The notes: generated by a model from the sequence alone, not told the origin. Positions 6,793 to 14,906 are shown, numbered from the stretch's first letter. The stretch: 31,924 nucleotides of DNA from an uncultured Flavobacteriia bacterium (GCA_903928365.1 CAIYQV010000385.1:1-31924); one strand, 5' to 3'. Made by a program: numbers and translations.

Positions 6793-9414
6793 TTATTTTT
6801 CAAAAGCTTTTTCCATCTCTTTTACGTCAAGATCTTTCCCGAGAAAAGTTGAAATCACTCCTGCACAATCCAACGGATGTTCAACCAAGTCGTTGTATTC
6901 CAGATCGAGTACCCATATATTAGGTCTTGAGCGCGTCCATTCATTGAACAGATTTAACCTTGCCTCCAATTTTGCTACAATATCCATTGGAAGTTCTTGT
7001 TTTTTCAATTTCTGGACCACCTTCTTCTGATCAAAAATGATGTCATCGATAGGCCTGATTACACGAATCACTTTGTAATTTAAATCAGCTGGAAGATTTG
7101 ATAAATGCTGAATGAACACCTTGGCAGCCTTATCTCTTGAATCAGCTTTGAATTGCTCATCTGTTGAAAGGCGGCGAATCATATCCAGATTTTCCTCCCC
7201 ACCTATCAACACATCCTCTTCCTGATCCAATTTTCCGAATAAAACTTCCTGCCCACCATTTTCAAGCATGTTCAACACTTTAGCCGCTCCCGACTTAGGC
7301 AAACCGGTAACAATAACCATTTCGCCTCGAATGTTTTTTTGAATAAACAATTCATGCTCTTCGGCCTTCTCCGGTAAATGGAGTTTGTTCTTATAAATAT
7401 CGTGCAACCATTGGTGCGCCTTTGTCATACCAGGCATAAAACGAATAGCAACTTCAAACGCCTGTGCTGCATTTTCAAAATCTTCAAGCCGGACTAATGT
7501 TTCTCCTAAATGATAATGGAATCCGGGTACATAAAAATTTAAATTCACACTAGTAAGCAATTCATCCAAGGCCAGTTCCAATTTATTGCGTCTCAGATAG
7601 GACAGCCCAAGTCCATAGTGTGTTCGGGCATTTCTATCATCGATAGCCAGCGACTTAATGAAGTACTTTTCAGCCATCTGGTATTTTTTTCTTTGATTCA
7701 GAATCTTACCTATGTTAAAAGGTACATCTGCATTGGTGTTATTTTTCTTTTGTACTTTTTCGAGTAAAGGCAAAGCCAACCAAGGTTTGTTCATTGCCAA
7801 GTACAAGAGCCCTTGTAAATAATCCAAATACATAGGTTCTTCGACATTCTCATCCCAAAGTACCGGATGCAATTCACCTAAATCCTTATCCTGTTCATCC
7901 TTGGCATTTTTCTTCTCTTCTTTGATCCGCTTCAGCTCTTGTTTTTCTATCGTTCTGAGTTCTTCGATCAAATTCTGACACTGCTGATACTGACCCTGAC
8001 TTAAGTAGGCATAAACTAAACGCTGACCATAGCGAGAGATCTTGCTTTCTTCAAAAATACGTTCAAGGATTTCCAATGCCGGCTTCACTCTACCGCCATC
8101 AATCATATTTCTGGCAATGTAATAATCGCTTTCTCTTCTCGCCTTAACTACTTGTTCTGCAATATCATCATCCATGGGATCGATGTAGCCTAACTCAACA
8201 AGTTGCTTCAACGCTTCCTGAGCAGCCCAAGGATCTTCCTGTACATTTTTATCATGCATTCCGGAATCACCATCCACTTTCTCCCAACTCTCAATAAAAT
8301 CGACTGCCGTTGTATCTTCAAATGCTTGATAAAGCACCTTGCCTTCCATGTCTTTTCCTACCGGTAAACCATAGAGAGCAAGCAATGTAGGCGTAATATC
8401 AATGACGCTCGAACCACTGATCTCCATACCGCCTTTTTTAATACCTGGTCCACTCATCACTACAATCCCATAGGGACTATGTTCAAACGCAGGCCCGGAA
8501 GGCTCTTTCGGAATATATAACGGACGTTGGTGATCTGAATGAAATCCGTGATCTGATAATAGAATGACCGTCGTATCTTCATCGATCAAATCGAGCGTTC
8601 TATCCAACATCATATCATGAAAACGGTATCCCGATTCAACGATCTCCTTGTAATTATTGTAATCTTCTTCAGGGATCTCCGGACGATACGGTGGATGGTA
8701 TTTCATTGCCAAATGACAGAAGTGGTCAATCGCATCGTGGTAAACAGCCATGAAATCCCATTCCGTATTTTCCATTAAATGAGTAGAAGCCGCGTGCACA
8801 CTGGCTGCATTCGCGAGCACCTTCATCATTCCAAAGGTTAATTTCTCTTTTCTCAGCTCCTTGTTCGTGGCAAGATTTGGAATAAACTGGACAGCCATCT
8901 TCAATGTGATCTCCAAAGGGTGCACTCGAAACTGTTTCAGCTCTTCTTCCATTTCTTTTGGATGTATCGTTCCATCCATCATTGGCCATTCCTCATCAAT
9001 TGGCTTGGTAGGAACCTGATACAGATTCGAAACCATCACACCGTTGATTGGTTCAACAGGATTACTTGGCCACCAGGCAACCACATTGCTTTTCTTTCCT
9101 TCCTGATTAAGTATATTCCAGATGGCTTTCACTTTTCTAGATGTGGAAGTAACCGGTCTCAAGCCTGTTCCATCAGGCAGAGGTTCCACGAATCCATCTA
9201 TTCCATGAATATCGGCTCTGAATCCTGTTGCGATAGAAGTCCAAAGCATAGGTGACAAGGGCGGGTCAAGCGTCTGAATCCTCCCATACACACCACTCTC
9301 CATTAATCTTTTCAAAGCTGGCATTTTACCTTCCTGCATCAAAGGCTCAATCACTTTCCAGTCGGCAGCATCCCAACCGATCACCAATACCTTCTTACTT
9401 CTTGCCTTTCCCAT
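6793..9414 (-). CDS. Three-domain protein: type I phosphodiesterase/alkaline phosphatase superfamily, TPR array, degenerate sulfotransferase-like domain
   Basis: 873 residues from the chosen start (ATG at 9414, with AAAGG upstream); an ATG at 9453 would add 13 arginine-rich residues overlapping the small upstream gene and is less likely. Residues 8-400 are a phosphodiesterase/nucleotide pyrophosphatase fold: metal ligand D15 in GWDAAD, probable nucleophile Ser54 in PPLSPML, then ATGFRADIHGID, HDAIDHFCHL and LLSDHGFHSDH (near 285). Residues ~426-690 are tetratricopeptide-like helical repeats, interrupted by a charged lysine-rich linker. Residues 697-873 resemble the neighbouring sulfotransferase, but the PAPS loop reads GLPKSGAA instead of GLPRSGTS and the serine of the 3'-phosphate motif is replaced by Asp (IRPIDDIIFDQ). 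No signal peptide is visible, so it is probably cytoplasmic. The substrate is unknown. Confidence 0.85.
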   Translation of the reverse strand: MGKARSKKVLVIGWDAADWKVIEPLMQEGKMPALKRLMESGVYGRIQTLDPPLSPMLWTSIATGFRADIHGIDGFVEPLPDGTGLRPVTSTSRKVKAIWNILNQEGKKSNVVAWWPSNPVEPINGVMVSNLYQVPTKPIDEEWPMMDGTIHPKEMEEELKQFRVHPLEITLKMAVQFIPNLATNKELRKEKLTFGMMKVLANAASVHAASTHLMENTEWDFMAVYHDAIDHFCHLAMKYHPPYRPEIPEEDYNNYKEIVESGYRFHDMMLDRTLDLIDEDTTVILLSDHGFHSDHQRPLYIPKEPSGPAFEHSPYGIVVMSGPGIKKGGMEISGSSVIDITPTLLALYGLPVGKDMEGKVLYQAFEDTTAVDFIESWEKVDGDSGMHDKNVQEDPWAAQEALKQLVELGYIDPMDDDIAEQVVKARRESDYYIARNMIDGGRVKPALEILERIFEESKISRYGQRLVYAYLSQGQYQQCQNLIEELRTIEKQELKRIKEEKKNAKDEQDKDLGELHPVLWDENVEEPMYLDYLQGLLYLAMNKPWLALPLLEKVQKKNNTNADVPFNIGKILNQRKKYQMAEKYFIKSLAIDDRNARTHYGLGLSYLRRNKLELALDELLTSVNLNFYVPGFHYHLGETLVRLEDFENAAQAFEVAIRFMPGMTKAHQWLHDIYKNKLHLPEKAEEHELFIQKNIRGEMVIVTGLPKSGAAKVLNMLENGGQEVLFGKLDQEEDVLIGGEENLDMIRRLSTDEQFKADSRDKAAKVFIQHLSNLPADLNYKVIRVIRPIDDIIFDQKKVVQKLKKQELPMDIVAKLEARLNLFNEWTRSRPNIWVLDLEYNDLVEHPLDCAGVISTFLGKDLDVKEMEKAFEK

Positions 9415-9556
9415 TATCCGCCTTTGATTTCTTCGCCTTCTTGTTCTCTTCAACGGCCTGACGCCATAATTTTAATCCCACTGCTCCCAGTGCCAAAACA
9501 CCAAGTGATCCTTCATGTGTGACTTTAAATTCTTTTTTTTCAGGTTGCTTACTCAT
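9395..9556 (-). CDS. Small 53-residue protein overlapping both neighbours in the sulfotransferase operon
   Basis: The ATG at 9556 overlaps the stop codon of the sulfotransferase gene (ATGA), and the TAA at 9395-9397 lies 20 bp inside the phosphodiesterase gene. The protein begins MSKQPEKKEFKVTHEGSLG, has a short glycine/leucine-rich hydrophobic stretch (GVLALGAVGLKLW, residues ~19-31) and ends in a strongly lysine-rich tail. The hydrophobic part is short for a membrane span but could be a membrane-associated helix. I do not recognise a family. The double overlap, the sensible amino-acid composition and the lack of any other explanation for the 138-bp gap support a real gene, translationally coupled to both enzymes. 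An adaptor or membrane tether is conceivable but unproven. Confidence 0.7.
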   Translation of the reverse strand: MSKQPEKKEFKVTHEGSLGVLALGAVGLKLWRQAVEENKKAKKSKADNGKGKK

Positions 9557-10101
9557 TTGTTTCTGTAGAGATCCGGTTTAACAACATTCATTAATTCTTC
9601 CAGTGCAGCATCTGTCCCAACAAAATCCTTCCATGTTGGTAGAATACTCCCCGGTGCATTCACTAATTCTGCATAATTCACATCCAGATAAGGGATGTTA
9701 TTTGTATTGAGGAACTGATAGGTCTTGTCCAAATGGCCCTGAAATATCGTCCTGAATTTTTCTCTTTCGGCAGATTGATCTTTATTCAGCATCACTTCCT
9801 GTGAGCGAAGTACTTCATTCATTTCGCGACGCATGAATATCACCTTGTATTTCAGTGCCTTGTCCATAAACATCGGTAGAGGAGCCACTATTTTAACAGC
9901 CTTTCCCGAAGCATCCTTTAAAAAACTGTTATCCTTGACGATTCCCTTCACAGGTTCATACTCATAATACCCTTCCGGATTGCTCACATCGCTCTTTCTT
10001 AAACCATCAGATAAGATTTCGATACCGGCTTTGTTGATCAATTGCATCATCAGGGAAGTACCTGAACGCGGCAGCCCAGTAACAACTAAAATTTCGGACA
10101 T
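9553..10101 (-). CDS. Sulfotransferase family protein (PAPS-binding P-loop), short form
   Basis: 182 residues. The 5'-phosphosulfate-binding loop is at the very N-terminus: VVTGLPRSGTSLMM (residues 6-19, core P11-S16). The 3'-phosphate-binding motif is VIFMRREMNEVLRSQ with Arg91 and Ser100 at the canonical nine-residue separation. Family knowledge says such proteins transfer sulfate from PAPS to a hydroxyl or amine on carbohydrate, lipid or peptide acceptors. The protein is short (many are 250-300 residues) and no signal peptide is seen, so it is probably cytosolic. Some P-loop sulfotransferase-like proteins bind other nucleotides, so PAPS use is inferred. It is the first gene of an overlapping three-gene operon. 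Confidence 0.82.
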   Translation of the reverse strand: MSEILVVTGLPRSGTSLMMQLINKAGIEILSDGLRKSDVSNPEGYYEYEPVKGIVKDNSFLKDASGKAVKIVAPLPMFMDKALKYKVIFMRREMNEVLRSQEVMLNKDQSAEREKFRTIFQGHLDKTYQFLNTNNIPYLDVNYAELVNAPGSILPTWKDFVGTDAALEELMNVVKPDLYRNK

Positions 10102-10168
10102 TTTTTCTTGAATTTGGGCGCTAAATTAATCAATTTTAAAGAGCGAAAACGCCTTGTCCCAAGGTCAA

Positions 10169-10570
10169 TTATCTACTATCGTTTTTGTGAAGTTCGCGGG
10201 CATTCTTATCATATGAAATAAACATATTTGCCCAAATAATCTTTGAAAGTGCATAAACGAGTGGTGAAAGTACAATGGTTGCTGCCACAATGACAAAAAT
10301 CTGGACTCCAATGGTTACCCAAGGCAAAAACAAATTGAACGAGGTCCATAAAGTGACAAAAAGTGCCACGCCAATTGCATAAGCGACGTACATAGCACCG
10401 TAATAAAACCCCGGTTCTTTGGCATATTTCAATCCGCATTCAGAGCAATGCTCATGGATATCTCCCATTTTAGAAAGATCGTAAGGATGTGAAACAAAGA
10501 ATTCTCCTTCCTGACATCTGGGACATCTGAACTTGAAAACACTGTACATCTTTGATCCTTTCGACAACAT
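10169..10570 (-). CDS. DUF983 family zinc-ribbon membrane protein
   Basis: 133 residues. An N-terminal zinc ribbon is formed by CPRC and CSECG, followed by the DUF983 signature KEPGFYYGAMYVAYA and two membrane segments (residues ~58-78 and ~84-107). The family is common in Bacteroidota and Alphaproteobacteria. Its function is not established, though it is sometimes found near respiratory genes. The first ATG (10570) is used here; the ATG at 10549 (before YSVFKFRCPRC) has a better AAAGGA-like ribosome site and may be the true start. It lies 67 bp upstream of the sulfotransferase gene on the same strand, with only a weak hairpin between, so co-transcription is possible. Confidence 0.88.
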   Translation of the reverse strand: MLSKGSKMYSVFKFRCPRCQEGEFFVSHPYDLSKMGDIHEHCSECGLKYAKEPGFYYGAMYVAYAIGVALFVTLWTSFNLFLPWVTIGVQIFVIVAATIVLSPLVYALSKIIWANMFISYDKNARELHKNDSR

Positions 10571-10620
10571 GACTTTTGTTAAAATTTATACGAAATTAAT
10601 ATAAGTTCAACCAAAATAAA

Positions 10621-10634
10621 ATGACTTGCGTCAT
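10621..10634. promoter_or_regulatory. Possible operator: ATGAC-N4-GTCAT dyad
   Basis: In the divergent 111-bp region between the DUF983 and lysyl-oxidase-like genes there is a perfect five-base inverted repeat ATGAC / GTCAT with a four-base spacer. Its spacer holds a TTG (10626-10628) that lies 22 bp before an imperfect Bacteroidota -7 box, TAACTTAG (10651-10658). The arrangement resembles operators of the Crp/Fnr family (TTGAT-N4-ATCAA type), and a Crp/Fnr gene lies 4 kb away. Binding is only inferred, and a five-base repeat is weak evidence. Confidence 0.3.
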
Positions 10635-10681
10635 ACTTTAAAAAATGTTGTAACTTAGGACTCCATGCTAAATACTTGTGA

Positions 10682-12781
10682 ATGAAAAATTTCTACATTT
10701 CCGCAGCGCTTGTGCTTGCTGCCTTTCAAACAAATGCACAATGTACCACTACCAATGCCACCTCATGTGTTTGTGAAGATGGCACTTCGAACTGTTTATT
10801 ACTACCTGACATTACAGCCTCCTGGAAAGGAATCAGTAATGGTGGATTTATTGAGTACCCACAATCTAATGCCGGGACGAACTTCTCAGGTCAGGGACCG
10901 GATGATGGAAGGTTGCGCGTCACGGGTTCTACCCCAAATATTGGTCACGGAGCCTTTACGGTTCGCGGACAGGATGATAATGGAAATCGAACATTCCTGT
11001 GTGGGAATGACACTATTTTCAATGTGCCTTCCAGTGGTCAATTTACCTGTCCGAATGGCTATTTAAATCCCAAACAACTAATTACCCAAAGGATCTATAA
11101 AAAAGACGGCAACGCCATGTCATATATTGATCGCTATGCAGGAAGTGTAACTTATCACCCTTCTCACGGGCACAATCACGTAGACGACTGGGCCGTAATG
11201 ACGTTGCGCATTCAAACATCGGATCCCAATCCACTAAATTGGCCAATTGTTGGTACGGGAGCAAAAATTGGCTTTTGTTTAATGGACTATGGTCAGTGCG
11301 GAAGTTCCGGAACAGTATATGACGGTCACTGCAGAGATGAGAATACGGTTTACATGGGCGGAAATGCCTTGTACAACGTCGATTTCCCAAATTGGGGACT
11401 AGGCGGAGGAAACTACAGTTGCTCGGTGGTAGAACAAGGGATTTCTTCCGGTTGGTTGGATGTTTACGGTAAACACCTCGATGGAATGTGGATCAATATA
11501 CCGGCTAACACTTGCAATGGAGATTACTACATCGTACTTGAAGCTGACAGAAATAACATTTTCTTAGAAGAACGAGATGACAATAATTTCACTGCCGTAC
11601 CTGTTACACTTACTCAGCAAAGTCCTGCAGGATCAGGTGCACAACCAACGATCTCTTCAGATAACTCACACAACCTTTGTTCAGGTGAATCTATTACCCT
11701 AACGGCGACTGCAGGAACATCCTTCTTATGGTCAAATGGTGAAACTTCTCAATCCATCTTGGTGGATCAACCGGGATCTTATACTTGTTCCGTAACTAAC
11801 TATTGTGGGACATCTACCTCAGAGCCTTTTGACGTCAACGTTGTAGCACCAACTCTTCCCGCACTAACTGGTGACACCATTTGCGTTTCAGGAACTTTGA
11901 CTTTAACTGCAAATGCAAGCGGAACGGTATCATGGTACGACTCTACAGGAATCCTGGTAGGATCCGGAAATACGTTTGTCACTCCTAACCTGACAAGCAC
12001 TACCACTTATTTCGCATCAAATACTGATTCGTTCAATGACTCATTAAACGCGGAACCACATACAAATGGTATTGGTGGTGGTGGATACGTGACCTCAGAT
12101 CAATATGAGATTTTTAACAGCAGAACGCCTTTTACTCTGAAATCTGTCTTGCTATATTCCCAATCTGCGGGGAATGTGACCATCGAACTACAGGATAAAA
12201 ATGGATTAGCCTTATCTACAATGACTGCAACTGTTCCGACAGGAGCCAGCAGAGTTGATTTGAATTTCTCCGTTCCTCAGGACTCCAACCTCAGACTAGT
12301 TGGAAAATCTATTACGACAACAGGATTATACCGTAACAACAACAGCGCTATCTATCCTTACGATCTGCCGGGCGTTTTAGAAATCACCGGTGCGTCAGCA
12401 GGAGCTTCTTATTACTATTTCTTCTATGACTGGGAAATATTAACCTCTAACAGTACTTGTGCAAGCGAACTTGTACCTGTAAATGCGGTGGTACAAAGTT
12501 GTGCAGGAATTGGTGAGAATATTCCTTTCCAGCGATCTTTAAAAGTGGCGCCGAATCCGAACAACGGACAGTTCACTGTTCAGTTTAACACTGAGCACGC
12601 TGGAGAAATGCAAGTGGAAATACTGAATCTTATCGGACAAAAAGTATTCGGTCAACAAATTAACCATCAGGAGGGATTGAATAAAATCAGTGTAGATGGG
12701 CGTTCCTTTGCAAAGGGAGTTTACCTTTTCAATATTCTTTTTGAAGGTAAAAACTATACACAACGTATTGTGATCGAATGA
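10682..12781 (+). CDS. Secreted lysyl-oxidase-like protein with Ig-like domains and T9SS sorting domain
   Basis: 699 residues with a signal peptide (about 1-19, cleaving before QCTT). Residues ~35-305 match the lysyl oxidase fold: the copper site is HGHNH (H162, H164, H166). AKIGFCLMD (K195) aligns with animal HKASFCLED, whose Lys forms the LTQ cofactor, and LDVYGKHLDGMWINI (Y262) aligns with DTYGADIDCQWIDI, whose Tyr is the other LTQ partner. The remaining GDYYIVLEADRNN..EERDDNN also matches. Residues ~318-385 and ~387-450 are Ig/PKD-like domains, then a beta-rich domain (~460-590), and the last 75 residues are a type A T9SS domain (APNPNNGQFTVQF to QRIVIE). The expected reaction is oxidative deamination of peptidyl lysine or amines outside the cell, using O2. 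The stop overlaps the next start (ATGA). Confidence 0.85.
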   Translation: MKNFYISAALVLAAFQTNAQCTTTNATSCVCEDGTSNCLLLPDITASWKGISNGGFIEYPQSNAGTNFSGQGPDDGRLRVTGSTPNIGHGAFTVRGQDDNGNRTFLCGNDTIFNVPSSGQFTCPNGYLNPKQLITQRIYKKDGNAMSYIDRYAGSVTYHPSHGHNHVDDWAVMTLRIQTSDPNPLNWPIVGTGAKIGFCLMDYGQCGSSGTVYDGHCRDENTVYMGGNALYNVDFPNWGLGGGNYSCSVVEQGISSGWLDVYGKHLDGMWINIPANTCNGDYYIVLEADRNNIFLEERDDNNFTAVPVTLTQQSPAGSGAQPTISSDNSHNLCSGESITLTATAGTSFLWSNGETSQSILVDQPGSYTCSVTNYCGTSTSEPFDVNVVAPTLPALTGDTICVSGTLTLTANASGTVSWYDSTGILVGSGNTFVTPNLTSTTTYFASNTDSFNDSLNAEPHTNGIGGGGYVTSDQYEIFNSRTPFTLKSVLLYSQSAGNVTIELQDKNGLALSTMTATVPTGASRVDLNFSVPQDSNLRLVGKSITTTGLYRNNNSAIYPYDLPGVLEITGASAGASYYYFFYDWEILTSNSTCASELVPVNAVVQSCAGIGENIPFQRSLKVAPNPNNGQFTVQFNTEHAGEMQVEILNLIGQKVFGQQINHQEGLNKISVDGRSFAKGVYLFNILFEGKNYTQRIVIE

Positions 12782-14019
12782 TTTTGAATTATTTAAAACA
12801 TGTTATGCTTCCGCTGCTTCTTAGTAGCGGAAGTTTTGTTTACGGACAACTCACCGCGGAATGGGAGATCTTCAATGAAAGCAATTCGCTTCTCCCAAAC
12901 AATACGATTCGATGCCTGGAAACAGATCAAGAGAATAATGTATGGGTAGGAACAGATTGGGGTCTGGCTAAGCTCAGCAACGGAGTGTGGCAAATTTTCA
13001 ATAAGGCTAATTCAGGTCTAACAGATAACAGTATTCGTGCTATTGACTCGGATAGTCAAAATAACATATGGATCGGAACAACGCTAGGTGGCCTCTTTAA
13101 ATTTGACGGGGCGAACTGGACTCAATATAATACAGCCAATTCAGATATCCCTTGTGATTTTATCCGAGCAATCACCGTCGATTCTACTGATCGGATATGG
13201 ATTGGCACCATAGAAGGCTTGTCATTATTTGATGGTTCACAATGGCAAAACTGGACCATAGCAAACAGTGGAATTCTTTCAAACAATATTACATCGATCC
13301 GACAAGGTAAAAATGGAATGATGTACGTAGCTACGATCAATGGAGGTGTTTACTACATACAAAATAGTGTTTTAACCAACTACACCTTATTACAAAATGG
13401 GGTGCCGGATAACACAAATTTGTCCGTACAGGTGGATAACCTGGGTAATCCTTGGTTTGCATCTGCTGCTCAGGGATTTTTTACCGATGTAGGCAACCTG
13501 ACCTGGATGGTATTCAATGTGGCCAATTCACCCTTACCATCAAATAGCTTAAAATGTATGATTCTCGACAAGGATCAAAATTTCTTTATCGGCACACACC
13601 TTAGCGGACTTGTAATTCGAACCAACAATAATGATTGGAGGAATTACACCAAAACTAATTCTCTTTTACCTGACAACCAAATTCTTGCTTTAAGTAAAGA
13701 CTCCAGCGGTAATCTATGGATCGGAACCTATTCAGAAGGTTTGGTGCGATTGAAAGAAGGTTATCTTGGACTGGGAGAAAGCCATGCTGAAGAAGTAAAT
13801 ATATCTCCTGTACCTGCAAGGGAAACTGATGAAATCCGCCTCATATTACCCAATGCAAACTGCTCTTTCAATATATTAGACCAACTAGGAAGAATTGTAT
13901 TTTCAGATCAGCCAAAGACAAACAGCATTCTAATACCTTCAAACAGTCTTGTTCCAGGCACTTACTATATTGTACTAGACGGAAACAATTTTAAAACAAC
14001 TAAAATTGTCATTATTTAA
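12778..14019 (+). CDS. Secreted Reg_prop beta-propeller protein with T9SS sorting domain
   Basis: 413 residues with a signal peptide (hydrophobic 8-22, cleaving before QLTAEWE). Residues ~30-335 hold about seven repeats of ~45 residues with the two-component-regulator propeller signature, for example NNVWVGTDWGLAKL, NNIWIGTTLGGLFKF, DRIWIGTIEGLSLF and GNLWIGTYSEGLVRL. This is the fold found in the sensor half of hybrid two-component proteins. No membrane segment, kinase or DNA-binding domain follows. Instead there is a T9SS sorting domain (VNISPVPARETDEIRL to TKIVII), so it is exported rather than signalling through a kinase. Its start overlaps the stop of the lysyl-oxidase-like gene (ATGA), indicating joint translation and perhaps a joint role on the cell surface. 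Specific ligand unknown. Confidence 0.85.
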   Translation: MILNYLKHVMLPLLLSSGSFVYGQLTAEWEIFNESNSLLPNNTIRCLETDQENNVWVGTDWGLAKLSNGVWQIFNKANSGLTDNSIRAIDSDSQNNIWIGTTLGGLFKFDGANWTQYNTANSDIPCDFIRAITVDSTDRIWIGTIEGLSLFDGSQWQNWTIANSGILSNNITSIRQGKNGMMYVATINGGVYYIQNSVLTNYTLLQNGVPDNTNLSVQVDNLGNPWFASAAQGFFTDVGNLTWMVFNVANSPLPSNSLKCMILDKDQNFFIGTHLSGLVIRTNNNDWRNYTKTNSLLPDNQILALSKDSSGNLWIGTYSEGLVRLKEGYLGLGESHAEEVNISPVPARETDEIRLILPNANCSFNILDQLGRIVFSDQPKTNSILIPSNSLVPGTYYIVLDGNNFKTTKIVII

Positions 14020-14032
14020 AGGCACAGAATCA

Positions 14033-14722
14033 TTATTTTCCTGCAATTCGCTCCAAACCTTCTAGATCGATTATTTCAAGTTTTCTCCCATAATTTCTTA
14101 CCAGAGACTCCTCTTTAAACTCCTTTAGCAAACGTATCAACGTTTCTGTCGCCGTGCCTACAAAATTTGCTAAATCTTCACGCGTCAGATTAATATAATC
14201 AGGAGCATAAATCTTGTTTAATACTAACAATGATATAGCTAGACGTTCTCTAACAGATTTCTGCGCTAAACTTGTTATAAAAACGGCACGATCTCCCAAT
14301 TCTCTGGATAGATCACGAATGATTGTGTCTCGAAATTCGGTATTTGAATCAATGAGCTTAACAAAATCATTTTTGAGAATAAAGCAAATAGCACAATCTT
14401 CAAGAGCAGAGGCAGAAACACGATAAGGTTCTTCGCTCAACATAGCTCTGAAACCAATAAACTCACCCTCCTTAGCAATATGAATAATCTGTTCTTTACC
14501 TCCGTCTCCTCGAGCAAAAATCTTAGCCTTCCCCCTATTTATACAAAAAACCCCTCTTGGATAACTCCCCTCAGTGAAGATCGCCTGATTCTTTTTGTAA
14601 ATATTGCATGACTTATCTTTATCTATCCCTTCAACCTCTGAGTCTGTGCAATATCCAAAGGGGTTTGCAATTCTAGCTTCACAACTAGCACACGTGAGAC
14701 GTTTGTGAGATCCTTCCGACAT
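14033..14722 (-). CDS. Crp/Fnr family transcriptional regulator with N-terminal cysteines
   Basis: 229 residues from the ATG at 14722; an upstream in-frame ATG at 14764 adds 14 residues unlike the family and is less likely. A cyclic-nucleotide-binding-type jelly roll occupies ~40-145 (GKAKIFARGDGGKEQIIHI, GEFIGFRAML) and a winged helix-turn-helix lies near the C-terminus (LTREDLANFVGTATETLIRLLKEF), where the ETLIRLL helix is the recognition helix. Four cysteines precede the sensor domain (C11, C14, C25, C39). Such a cluster suggests an Fe-S or redox sensor as in FNR, but the spacing differs from E. coli FNR, so the signal is unknown. It is divergent from the coiled-coil gene at 14907 across 184 bp, which is where an autoregulatory site would be expected. 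Confidence 0.9.
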   Translation of the reverse strand: MSEGSHKRLTCASCEARIANPFGYCTDSEVEGIDKDKSCNIYKKNQAIFTEGSYPRGVFCINRGKAKIFARGDGGKEQIIHIAKEGEFIGFRAMLSEEPYRVSASALEDCAICFILKNDFVKLIDSNTEFRDTIIRDLSRELGDRAVFITSLAQKSVRERLAISLLVLNKIYAPDYINLTREDLANFVGTATETLIRLLKEFKEESLVRNYGRKLEIIDLEGLERIAGK

Positions 14723-14906
14723 TTTTAAAGATTGCAGTAAAGTTAATGAGAATGTCAATTTCAAACAGCTGACCTCGAAACAAAATAAAATCCTTCCATT
14801 TTACTGATCTGACAATATTGATGAGATTGACAAAAAACAACTAAAAGTGACACGATCGTCCCCAAAAATAATAGTGTATGTGGCGATTTTTGTTTCAAAA
14901 AACATC

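Noticed and set aside
9415..9453. N-terminal extension of the phosphodiesterase gene from an ATG at 9453
   Set aside because: It adds 13 mostly arginine residues within the small upstream gene; the ATG at 9414 directly precedes the conserved KKVLVIGWD and has an AAAGG site.
10152..10164. Hairpin CCTTG-tcc-CAAGG between the DUF983 and sulfotransferase genes
   Set aside because: Only five pairs and a poor T run on the minus strand; not convincing as a terminator.
12900..13750. Regular spacing that might suggest a DNA repeat array or CRISPR
   Set aside because: The periodicity is at protein level (Reg_prop repeats of ~45 residues); the DNA copies are diverged and there are no spacers.
14852..14859. 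Eight-base palindrome ACGATCGT in the Crp/Fnr intergenic region
   Set aside because: Too short; such palindromes are expected by chance in 32 kb, and it does not look like a Crp/Fnr site.
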